Origin: Epiperipatus broadwayi
Taxonomy: Eukaryota; Onychophora; Udeonychophora; Euonychophora; Peripatidae
Assembly: GCA_028023455.1 (NCBI GenBank)
Contig: JAQFVV010006203.1
Span: 6,476,821 to 6,540,820 of the forward strand
DNA length: 64,000 nucleotides
Direction: 5' to 3'
Position numbers and translations under genes: made by a program. Below the pieces are notes generated by a model, which was given only the letters and a program-made list of their open reading frames with translations, was not told the origin of the DNA and ran no database searches. This document shows, one piece after another, positions 33,462 through 43,590 of this stretch; positions within the stretch are counted from its first letter, which is position 1, and every line of letters begins with the position of its first letter.

Positions 33462-33755
33462 TTTAATCACATGATCACCATTTCTTATGCTTGCTCTTAA
33501 CTGTTATTAAAATGGACAAAACTCTCTATACATATTGTCACTCCATGCAAGCCAGAGTAATCAATGGATAACCAGAGGGTTTGTGCATAAAATCCCCATC
33601 TAGTGCCTACTCATCCAATATCCCAGACTAGTTTCTGGCTTGTCACCTTCATCAATGAGGAGCCTTGGATCTGAGAGCATTGCACCTAGATCTTAGGATT
33701 TAATGCAACCCTCCAGCAGCCACCTTTTATCTCCATTTAACTACAAAACTATGAG
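33462..33755. mobile_element. Foldback element F1, copy 6 (left half)
   Basis: Outer block TCACATGATCACCATTTCTT, tip CTATACATATTGTCACTCC, core AGTGCCTACTCATCCAATAT and the inner GATCTGAGAGCATTGCACC / CTCCAGCAGCCACCTTTTAT segment shared with copy 1. The right arm is missing or replaced by unrelated sequence up to the fragment at 33,888. Confidence 0.75.
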
Positions 33756-33887
33756 ACTTAAATTGAAAACACTATAATATTTTCAATCCAAGCTTATATA
33801 GTCATGTAAGTCTGAACTCAGTTCAGTACCTATATATTTTGGTGTCTTTGGTTCTTTAATAACCATCACTATCCTATTAGGCAGGAA

Positions 33888-33957
33888 TGGTTTTAAGCCA
33901 ATAAACATCACATGATCACCATTTCTTATGCTTGTTCTTAACTGTTATTAAAACAGG
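33888..33957. repeat. Foldback element F1 end fragment
   Basis: CCAATAAACATCACATGATC, TTATGCTTGTTCTTAACTGT and TATTAAAACAGGCC match the outer end of F1, in the same orientation as at 33,462. It stops where the arm should begin. Confidence 0.65.
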
Positions 33958-36900
33958 CCTGTACTTACCTTTGATTTTTCATTTTAATTGTTTTATACAT
34001 AAACAATAAATGATGGCATATTGCACAATAGTTCACTTCAGAATATTGATCATTGCCTATTATATTATTCTTACAATGGAGGAAATAAAAATGGCATACT
34101 ACACACCATATTGATATTTGTAATTTACCAAATTAATAATTAAAAATGATCAGTTACAGTAGATAAAAATTCGAGAGTATATTGCACAGTTTACCAGTAA
34201 ATCGGTTTACTACTTTACTAGTACTACAACCCTTAATTGGTACAAACAGTAGACCTTCGTTAAAAGTTATTGAAATAATCGCATTGATGCTATAAATTCA
34301 AATAAATTTGATGTTATTGAATTGATTGATGGACGGAAGTCAGTTTAATATATTTTTCATTGGTTCGATATCATAGTGGTTTGATTTAATTGGTTATACA
34401 TTTTTTTCCCAGCAAAGTGCTTAATCATTGTATATATTAATATCATAATTGCTTGATGTCTAAAGAGATGTTTGTTTTGATGATTAGGTTAGTTATTATT
34501 CAAATGACATTTGCAGAAGCACTTTTATTTCAAACATTCTATTTTAAACAAATTGAAATTCCATGTAATGAAAGTCTCTCTTTTTCTATAAGGGCAGCGT
34601 AAAACATAGTTATCGATTTAATTTTCAAAAATCAAACTATTTTCTTGTTCTCTTTTTAAAAAATATATACTGTATTTAGCTTAACATTCCATTGAAAAAA
34701 CTAGTCTTATACAATATATATTTTAAATCTAGATAAAACATTCACACAAATAATTCAAAACATTTTATTCTATTGTTTTACTAATAATTCTCATTATTTA
34801 AAACAAATATGACAAAATTTCACGATTTAAAAAGTGAAATGACAGATCAATAATTTCATTTCGCTTGATCTAGAAATTTGGGAACCGGCGTTAATTACGT
34901 TCAAAAAATATTTTAATTATTCAATAGCAAAATAAAAGCAAATTAAAAGCTATGTTTATAAGTATAATTTTCCTGATAAGTAATGATAAAATGAGTGGAT
35001 TATTTAAAAATTATTGTGTCATTTGTGATATACAGGGTGTATGTTATGAATTTTGTTGTTAAGGTCATCATAGATGTATTTTATGTCGTAGTTCTAAATT
35101 CGAGAAGTTATTAATCAGGTGACAAAAAAATGACAGACTAATATTAACTATTTTAAATAAGTGTATAGATATTTTCTGGGGGGGGGGGGTCTAACATGAC
35201 CTTAGAATACCAAGTAGCAGGCCAAGCAGACTTTACTCAGGTGAGAATCAATTCAGAAAGCTATAGCTCTGAGCTTTTCCCTCAATCACTGTGTTAGATT
35301 ACACAGGGCTCTATTGATAAAGATTAAGTGTTACCACTTATTACCTAATTATCCCAACTTAACTTTAGCAGAAAAACTCAATTTCATAAATTCATTTATT
35401 TTCTAGTACATTTCACTCATTTTCTATGTGAATATTCAGGTGTTTCAAGTGCTCATCTGACAGTCTCGAGGACTGCATGCAAAATATATGCCTAGTGAGA
35501 ATAATTTGTCTGGAAATTTTTGCAGTGATCTTTGTTACATTAAAAGAATGCAACACAAATCTGAAATTTCTTAATTAAAGTTTTTACAGAAAAGATTTTG
35601 AGATAATATTTTATAACTATCTAATATATATAAATTTGTTTGTGAATCAACTAATCCTGAATAAGCTATCATTGCAAAAATTCATAGGTCAAACTCAGAG
35701 AGCCATTATAAATATATCTATTTTCTCATGTAATGTCTATGAGTGGGGATTGTTAAAATAGCTTTCTGAATTTGACTTGTAAATTGTTATAATGATATCA
35801 TATTTAGACTTAGTTGTTTATATATTATCATAGTTGTAATTTTTTACAGATTGTTCAAATTTATTTGAATATATATATATGAATATGATATAAGATGTAT
35901 AATATGTAATTAGAGCAGCTAGCTATTATACACATAATTCAAAAGAAAGATTTTTTTAAAAAAAGTATTGAAGGATTTTTTAACAAAGTGTATTTTTTTT
36001 CAGGTAATCAAATCACAATCATTCTAGCTAGTCATTGAATTATTGGTTGGTTTATAAATATTCCACCCACAATCTATTGTCTATCTTGATAAATAATTTT
36101 TTTTCATTATTTGTCAGTTCAGTTGACAGGTACTGGGGAAACATTTTATCTAGATGGTCATTTAAACCAGTTTATCTTTTCCCTATGCATGCTATAATAA
36201 ACTGTGCTAAGGGATAATACGCTATGGTCAACTACTTCTATCAGTTATTAAGAATTCTCTTTTGATTGTAGTGTGCTGCTGCATAAACATCTAAATCTTC
36301 CTTCAAGCAGAAACAATTTAATATTAATAGACACTCAATTACATAATCTCATTTTTTATTTTAATTATAATCACTTTTCATACTTAATTTAGAATAGTAA
36401 ATATCAGGATCTTATATTTACTATAATTTTTACATTTAACATCACATCTAGAAGCAGTAATCATTCTGAAACTCATTTATTTCAGACTAATTAATAAAAG
36501 CTTGAAAAACCAAAGAATACTAGATGATACTGTTATGCTCAAATCTTCAGGCTGGTTCTAGATGTCATGATATTATGCAATTAGCAATGCAGCTATCTTT
36601 GTCTTAACTTTATCTTAAACTCCAAATCTAGCTCATCATGTTATCTGAATGTACTTTTTTATTATATGCAATTACCAAATTATAAATATTTATGCTTATA
36701 CTTGGACTATTCCATTCCTCACTTTAGTAGTGTCATTTAATATTATCTTCTAATGATTTTCTATTTCTGGGTCTCACTCAATCATATATTCTTTTGGAGT
36801 TCTCTTTGTTGTGTTGTGCATTAATACATCACTTAAATAATTATTGAAATTAAGTTGAGAGATTGCAAAACCTCTCGTGCTCATTACTATAACAACCAAT

Positions 36901-38150
36901 CAGATCATAAATACAAGACAGAGAATTTAACAAGAATAGGGTGGTCCACCCTATTCTTTACTTGTCTTTCTATATATCCAAGCCAGTCTAAAGTACTTAG
37001 ATCTGAAATCGTGAATATTAAAACAGCCAATCAGATCGTAAAAATAAATATTATTTAAATAATTATACATTTTTTAAAATATAATTATGCACCCTGTTTG
37101 ACTACCATATTTATGTGAAAAGAAACAAACTTCAGAAGACTTTGTTTTATCATGTTATTGGAAGCCATTTAAATAATTAACATCTTATGAACTGTTTAGG
37201 TAAGTTTTCACTGGTGCTGAAAAATGAATACTAATTAAAAAAACATCAGTTTATTATTTAATTCACAGGTTATTTGTTTTTGTTGGATTGCTACCATGTT
37301 TTTTCCAGAATCTAGAAAATTGAGTTTAAACTCCAATTTCATTTGAAATGTACCCTTAAATTTTGGCTGAGTATGACATACTTCAGTAAATCATCACAAT
37401 AATGTTACTTATCAGAACTATAACAACAATAATAAAAAGTTAACTTACTCCACTTTTTTTTCTTTCCTCATATTATTCTTCATTCTTTTCCATTTTCTTC
37501 CTATGATCATAACATTCAAAAAATTATTTCCAATATAGGTCAGGAAGTCAAGAGCTTCTTTGATAATACACAAGACAAGATTAATTTAACAAACATTATA
37601 ACATATTTATTATATATACAAGATAAATATAATTATATTATCTGGCATGCTTCAATATACTCCATTGTAATTTATACACAAAAATAACAATGTTTAGTAT
37701 TTTTATTTCTATGCCAGATAATTTCAAATTGGGCTTGTTCTTATATATCTTTTTTACTCTAATCAATTCACCTTCGAAATCATTATTTATAATGCCATTT
37801 TAGTATTTTATTAATTATATATGATTTTTCTATAGTAATAGAATAATTACAACATATTACTATGGCAATAATTATTCTAATTATTCTGATGAAATATTGA
37901 TAATATATTGTGGATACATCACATATATTCTTTAATTATTAAGCTATATGTGCTTACATCTATAAGTTTGACTAAAATGTTTTGAAACCGAATACCTTTT
38001 TTTCAATACATCATAAATCATCTTGATGCTAAATTAACATTATTATTCATGTTAAATTATTTTAATTATATTCAAAAACTCAAGATTATATGTTTAAAAT
38101 ATATACTGCTCTCAATGAATGATTAAAGTAAAATATGCCAGAACTAAAAT
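33958..38150. other. AT-rich, apparently single-copy DNA
   Basis: No gene or dispersed element is recognised across about 4.2 kb. Present are a G homopolymer near 35,179-35,189, a possible small Cys/His-rich frame at 35,000-35,110 with an internal stop, a near-perfect 27-nt palindrome at 36,932-36,958, and a repeated CCAATCAGATC phrase (36,896 and 37,026). It may be host intergenic or intronic. Confidence 0.45.
36932..36958. repeat. 27-nt near-perfect palindrome
   Basis: AAGAATAGGGTGG, one T, then CCACCCTATTCTT: a 13-bp stem with a 1-nt centre. Two copies of CCAATCAGATC lie about 36 bp upstream and 68 bp downstream. Confidence 0.8.
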
Positions 38151-38202
38151 AGAATGCAGACAAAAATAATTAATAAACCTATTAAGAAACATGTACAAAC
38201 AT

Positions 38203-38465
38203 ATACTAACTTGTTTGCTGTGATATTACTAACAGTTGGTGCATATACTAACCTGTTTGCTGTGATATTACTAACAATTGGTGCAAATACTAACCTGCTT
38301 GCTGTGGTATTACTAACAGTTGAATGTATTTGGAGTATTTAAATAAAATTAATTTTTTTTAAAAACATTCAACACACATGTTAGATGATAGAAATAGTCC
38401 AAAATGAAAATACAGTTAGAAAACCATCAACACAAACCTTCAGGAAAACACTAATATACAAACAT
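38203..38465. repeat. SINE/PLE-type 3' tail with 3x42-bp tandem repeat
   Basis: Three units of 42 bp (38,203-38,244, 38,245-38,286, 38,287-38,328), each with ATACTAACYTG...TATTACTAACA. They are followed by GTATTTGGAGTATTTAAATA, ACATTCAACACACATGTTAG and CTTCAGGAAAACAC. The single-copy equivalent forms the 3' tail of the SINEs at 45.3 and 53.0 kb. The tRNA-like head is absent. The 14-residue periodic open frame across it is a by-product of the 42-bp period. Confidence 0.75.
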
Positions 38466-40373
38466 GTCTTCAAACAATATCCATAAAATAAAAACCATCA
38501 CCTAAGAAAATTATCATTGATATCTATTCAATGCTAAAGCTGTATATATATTGGAGGATACATTAAACCGACCGTACAAAAATCACCCCTCACACATACA
38601 TCATAAGGACTGAATCTATCAACACAATCAAAAGCATGTTATTTATTATAAATTAATATGTTTGTGTAAAATTGTCAGTTAAAATTAAATTATTGACAAT
38701 ACTAATTTATATGTATACCAAATCCTTAAATTCAAGCAAGTAAAAATCTCAAAAAACGAAAGAAATCCTTAATGTTAAATTGTTATATTATTATTAATCC
38801 AGCATAAAATTATAAAAAGATCAAAGTGACATTATGATGAAAGTAAAGTGTGAACTTGAAACTCTTGATCTAAAAATAAAACATTCGACAAGATAAAACA
38901 CTTTTTTTTTTTAAAGAAAAAAGGAAGGCAAATAAATTACATCTTCAAGAAACTTGATAAATTCTTAAAATCAATTTATTTGTCATATTAACTATCCTTA
39001 ATACTGAAGTTCATAAACCACTATGATTGCAAATTGAGGAAATTGATTAAAGGACCTACCATAATTCTCTAAAGCTTGTGTTTTAAACCCAAGTTATAAG
39101 CTAGAAAAGAACAAACCATGTGTGGCTAAAAAATGATAAAACATTGTGGGGATGGATACAGCCAAGTGTTTCTGATATGATTATCATTTCAAATTAACAT
39201 CATAACCATGATAGTAAAAGATCTACAACATGATACAATCAAGCAAAGAAATGATCTCAGCATAGGAAAAATAATTTATAAAAGAGTCTCAGTCACCAAC
39301 ATGAAGACCCAGATAGTGACTGAAGATTACCGATGGACTACCATTCTGTTCATGCAAATGAACTTTCCTAAGAGCAAGGATACTCTCACATTTCACAATA
39401 TGGATTACAAGACTTTGAACTATGACTATTACAACTTCAAGCAGCTTATATTTTTTTTGTACAACCTCAATTTTTTCTTTATTTCTTGATGCATTTCTTT
39501 AAGTTCACTATCTCTTTCCAATTATTTTAGAGGGAGGGGAGCTATCAATTCCATATTTTTTATTTTTCATTTAATAACAAAATTCAGTGACAGACTCCTG
39601 ACTTGCTTGCCAATTGATACATCATTCTACTGACTTGAAAGGTGAGACTTAAATCTTATCCAATATTAAACGCTCACAGTTTGACATTTACAATATTTTT
39701 TATGTTCAATGTTTGTGTTTAATTAACTTAATTATTAGTTGTTATTCAGAATTTATGACTAACCCTGAATGATTGGCCTGTCATATCATAGATCATATAT
39801 AACACCAGAGTAGGAGGAGGCTCAGGATCATCTATAAGCAATTCTCAACAGATCTCAAAATATAAATAGTCAGAGTAAAAATTAATGACCAAATGATTTC
39901 ATGGAATTTTAGTCATCAAAGAGTTAATTGTTAAAATATAGTTTCAAATTGTCTTCAATGTAAATTTGAGTTTGTTAAATTGGAATGGGAAATGACTATC
40001 CTTTGTAGGGATTAAAGGCATGGAATAAAAAATAGTTAGTAAATACAAACGAAGGATGATTGTGCACATACAATCATTAAACATTAAATACATACACCAT
40101 TTTGTTATAAAGAATTATGAAGAACAATCATCATCAAATTTAATTTGTTAAACATTAAATCAAATTAGTTGTTTGTTGTTTGAATTTTTTTATTTTACAA
40201 TTAATCACACTTACGCATATTCAATGCACACATCAGACATGGAATATATACCTTGAAATAGAATACATGTGCATTCTACCTGAGTTTAAACTCTGTGGCA
40301 TAATGAGGATCAAGGACAGGTGAAGTAAGGGAAGGGTGTATGATGTCAGATCGTCCTGTTATTATATATATAT
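38466..40373. other. AT-rich DNA, nothing recognised
   Basis: A 93-codon frame at 39,208-39,489 has no recognisable resemblance and no supporting context. No repeats or RNA genes are identified. Confidence 0.45.
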
Positions 40374-41085
40374 TGTAATGGTTCACCAGAAGAGGGGGAA
40401 TGCATCTCACTATGGTCAGACCTAGGGTTTTCGAGTAGGATGCTGTGACTGATGTGATGAAGTACCTAACAAGTCAGCCATTTTCTCTTGGATTTGAACA
40501 TTCGATCTTTAAAAGTTAGTTTTGTACAATTCTTGTATCATTTGAAAAATAACAAAAGACGATGGAAACGATTTGCTTTTATACCCCCGCTTTGTTTCCA
40601 GTGTTTAGTATTTGAGCATTTCCTTTTCTATTGCTGTAGCTGTCTATTGTTGCATGTATTATATTGATTGTAATTAAAAAAATAAAATTATGTAATAGAA
40701 TTCTACTTTTATCTTCCATACTCGGTTGCCTAGTGATTGGCTTGACATTAGATCATAACTATGTTTACTATGTCTCAGTCTTTCTTCATGATGTATAACA
40801 CATTTATAAATAACTCATTGTTGATCTCTATATATAGGAAGGGTTTCTTTCACTGGGTTTTTATTTCTCATTAAACAAGGGAAATTAGTTCATTGTGACA
40901 TTTGTTTAAGTTAGTACTTAATAAAGCAAACATTAATCATGTATATATATATATGTGTATGTTTACAAAAAAATGATAGAGCATATTCAACTATCTGTTA
41001 GTTAAGCTTATGTTTTAACTGGGTTTGATCTGGTGGTAAGGACAAATAAAGGCTGGTTCCAACAGGATTGTAAGCTACCCTTACA
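40374..41085. mobile_element. Possible solo LTR (712 bp)
   Basis: Bounded by TGTAATGGT and ACCCTTACA (9-bp inverted tips with one mismatch, TG...CA), embedded between (TA)n tracts so that a target duplication cannot be read. It contains TATA-like sequences (TTTATACCCC near 40,578; TATAAATA near 40,824) and AATAAA near 40,920. No coding region. The TGTAAYGG tip resembles that of the giant palindrome at 14,234. A cut-and-paste MITE is the alternative. Confidence 0.4.
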
Positions 41086-41094
41086 ATATATATA

Positions 41095-41411
41095 TATATA
41101 GTATTATTTCTGGGAGCTTCTGTGTAATAAAAATACAATAGATAAATAGCTGACATTTCAGTACAATAACAAGTAGTTTCTTCAGACCTTTTTCAAAGCA
41201 TAAGAATGTGTGTGGTGAGATTTAAAATCATTATTTTTTCCTTTGTATTTTCTCCTCATTCTCAAATTCTATTGACTGAGAAGTTTTAAAAAATATTCTA
41301 ATAGCTTTTTTAAATATTGTTAATTTTCTTAAAGTATGCTCTTAAACCTTTTAAAAATCTCTATAGCTTCCCTTAGCAGTCTCTGATCATATTGTTCAAT
41401 TTTTGCCAACA
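41095..41411 (-). pseudogene. Penelope-like element: C-terminal end and terminus (left part of composite)
   Basis: Minus-strand 3' end of the PLE whose RT lies at 41,963-42,905. The terminal block AGTATTATTTCTGGGAGCTT sits at the left edge next to (TA)n. The ORF C-terminus, decayed, is read at about 41,260-41,330, with a REAI-like stretch near 41,370. Continuity with 41,963 is broken by an inserted RTE LINE. Confidence 0.7.
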
Positions 41412-41962
41412 TAATGGATGAAATTAATCATAGAATTAAACTTGATTGGAGTGCTTTGGGAAAATATTTTAATATTAAAAGGACATATGCCTATGTGTTT
41501 GAAAAGGAAGGTTTTTAATAAATATGTTTTACCAGCTCTTATTTATGGATCTGAGACTTGGACACTTAAAAGAAATATAAAGACCTTCAGACTACTCAAA
41601 AGAGCGTGGAGAGATGCATATTAGGAGTAACAAGAAGAGATTGAAAATGCAATATGTGGGTAAGAGAACAAACAGATATTATTGACATCATTGAAAGAAT
41701 TATAAAAGTTGAAGTGGAGTTGGGCTGGACATTTTGCTAGAAGAGATGATAATAGATGGACAATTGAATTCTTAAACTGGATTCCAAGAGATTGTAAAAG
41801 ACCCAGAAGGAGACCAGAAAGAGACCATGTGAGATGGATGAATGAAATAAGAAAGTGTGCAAGGGTGATGTGGAGAAGGGAGGCTAGAGATTGGAGAAAA
41901 TCGATTGAACTTGGAGAGACCTTCATCCTGCAGTGGATTGATAATGGTTGACAATGATGATG
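41412..41962 (+). pseudogene. RTE-type LINE, 5'-truncated insertion
   Basis: Plus-strand 3' part of an RTE-like LINE. Frame 1 (41,418-41,624) contains RKVFNKYVLPALIYGSETWT, the conserved block after the RT domain. After a frameshift, 41,709-41,951 contains KWSWAGHFARRDDNRWT, then RPRRRPERDHVRWMNEI, and ends FILQWIDNG. The insertion ends in a GATGATG-type short repeat (about 41,955), typical of RTE 3' tails. It interrupts the minus-strand PLE, whose sequence resumes with TGTGCTTTATTGAAATTGAT. It is among the better preserved LINE pieces here, so probably relatively young. Confidence 0.85.
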
Positions 41963-42905
41963 TGCTTTATTGAAATTGATGTCATGGTTAATTAATTTAA
42001 TCTGTGAATTAATTGCTGATGAATTAAGATTTTTCTCTAACTTCCAAAATGTTCGTCCGATTGATTTTACAGATGTATGAATGTAAACAAATTCACATGG
42101 AATTTTATATACACCACGACACTCCAAAGAAATTTTATCTTTAGGGCATGAAAATACTTCATTTATTTTTTAAATGTAGTATAAATTGTGTGGATATTAT
42201 TTTTTTTTAGAACATTACTAATTTTATCAGTTACTCCTTTTATATATGGCAGAACAGTCTTAATATTTGAAGTATCAAAATCTATTTCCTTGTTAATAAA
42301 AAAAACCCTATTAATAATTCTGTGCTTAAAACCACTATGAAGAAGCTTTTTTTTTTTAATAGTATAGATATTTTAGTAAAAATGACTGTCATCAGAAAGT
42401 CTCTTAGTTCTATCTAACAATTTCTTTGCCACTGAAAATAATTGTGCGGGATGATGATGAGAAAAAAAAATGTAGATATCTTCCAGTGTGTGTTTGCTTT
42501 CTATATTTACTATGGGTTAAAGAACCATCGTTTCTTTCAAATAAAACATCTAAGAATGGAAGTTTGGCTATTATTTTCTATTTTCATAGTAAATTTGATG
42601 TTCTAAAAAGAATTTAAAAAATTAAAAATTTATCAAGAGCCATGAGGCCAAATAACAAAGGTATCATCAATATACTTCAGCCAGCTGACATCAACATTTT
42701 CTTTTCCAAGTTCTCCAAAAAAAAAAAGCCAGTGCTGGAGAAGTTGGTGAAATTATTGCTAAACCTGATGTTTGAATATATATCTGATCATCAGAAACAA
42801 AAAAATGTATTTAATAGGCAGTATTCTATCTAACTCACAACAAATCAGGCAATCGAATATTTTTCAAAACTTCAATAACTTTCTTAGTAAAAATAATGTC
42901 CACAC
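41963..42905 (-). pseudogene. Penelope-like reverse transcriptase and GIY-YIG start (minus strand)
   Basis: Minus-strand order. About 42,790-42,730 gives SGLAIISPTSPALAFFF, the PLE 'G.AMGSPLSP' block. Near 42,655-42,680 comes Y-I-D-D-T-F, the catalytic box. Then a [14 protein letters not shown] stretch and [20 protein letters not shown] at about 42,460-42,560, a hallmark of Penelope-like RTs. Around 42,240-42,180 comes VLPYIKGVTDKISN. Finally GVYKIPCEFVYI at about 42,070-42,115 begins the GIY-YIG endonuclease. Both RT Asp residues are kept, but the gene is split over several frames with stops, and its endonuclease is interrupted by the RTE insertion. Confidence 0.88.
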
Positions 42906-43590
42906 TCTCTAGAGATAAAATTCCTTTGGAGTGTCATGGTGAATATGAAATTTCATGTGGAGTTTGTTTACATATGCATTGGACAAACCAATCATAGAAT
43001 AAACATAAGAAAGGAAGAACATATTTTGACAATTAGAAAAAAATCTAATTCATCACACATTAAATTAACTAACCATGACATCATTTTTAATAAAACACAT
43101 ATTCTGGCAAAAAATGAACAATATGTAAGGGAAGCTATAGAGATTTTTTTTTCTCATGTGTCATAGCATTAGCCGAGATGCGAACTCGCTAACCCGGGGC
43201 AACTGCTTGTAAAGCAGTTGTCACTGACCTCTCAAACAACAATGCTTGACAGCTATGGAGATTTTTAAAAGGATTAAGAGCATAAATGAAAAGTGTGAAT
43301 TAAAGAAAATTAACAATATTTGGAAAAAGCTATTGGAAGATAAAATATTTTTTAAAGCTTCTCAACCCATAGAATTTGAGAATGAGGAGAAAATAACAAA
43401 GGAAAAAAATTAATGATTTTAAATCTCACTATATATTTTTATGATTTGAGAAAGAAGAAGCTCTGAGAAAAGTTATTGTTATTGTATTGAAATGTCAACT
43501 ATTTAGCTATTATATTTTCATTACACTGAAACTCCCAGAAATAATACTATGAATTCATCATTTATCCATGAGAATATTAGAATATATATA
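42906..43590 (+). pseudogene. Second, inverted PLE copy: GIY-YIG endonuclease to terminus
   Basis: Plus-strand, 5'-truncated PLE copy lying head to head with the minus-strand copy at 41,095-42,905. Reading from about 42,933: a GEYEISCG-like start, then CIGQTNHRINIRKEEHILTI, IKLTNHDIIFNKTHILAKN, EQYVREAIEIF. After a small SINE insertion (43,149-43,250) come the C-terminus (NNIWKKLLEDKIFF, SQPIEFENEEK) and a stop near 43,412. The 3' part ends with CTCCCAGAAATAATACTATG and ATTAGAATATATATATTG. The GIY-YIG-type endonuclease makes the nick used for priming. Frame changes disable this copy. Confidence 0.8.
43149..43250 (-). mobile_element. Tiny tRNA-derived SINE with target duplication
   Basis: About 100 bp, minus orientation, with poly(A) at its 3' end. 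It is flanked by 16-bp duplications AGCTATRGAGATTTTT (43,133-43,148 and 43,251-43,266). It folds like a tRNA: acceptor AGCATTG with TAATGCT, anticodon arm ACTGC-TTTACAA-GCAGT (loop with TAC), T-arm CGAG-TTCGCAT-CTCG (B-box like). The D-arm contains GAGAGGTCAGTGAC. The insertion breaks the PLE copy at 42,906-43,590. A relative lies at 47,441-47,550. A true tRNA gene is unlikely because of the poly(A) tail and target duplication. Confidence 0.8.

Noticed and set aside
38154-38342. Periodic 62-codon frame (14-residue repeats)
   Set aside because: Explained by a 42-bp tandem repeat in a SINE tail.
39208-39489. 93-codon plus-strand frame as a host gene
   Set aside because: No recognisable motif, no splice context, and its length is within what random AT-rich sequence produces across 64 kb.
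41621-42127. 168-codon minus-strand open frame as a single gene
   Set aside because: Only its first part (GVYKIPCEFVYI and following) is PLE endonuclease; the rest is antisense of an inserted RTE LINE. It is a chimera made by nesting, not a protein.
43149-43250. Genuine tRNA-Val gene on the minus strand
   Set aside because: The poly(A) end, the 16-bp target duplication and the imperfect D and variable regions show it to be a retroposed SINE or tRNA copy.
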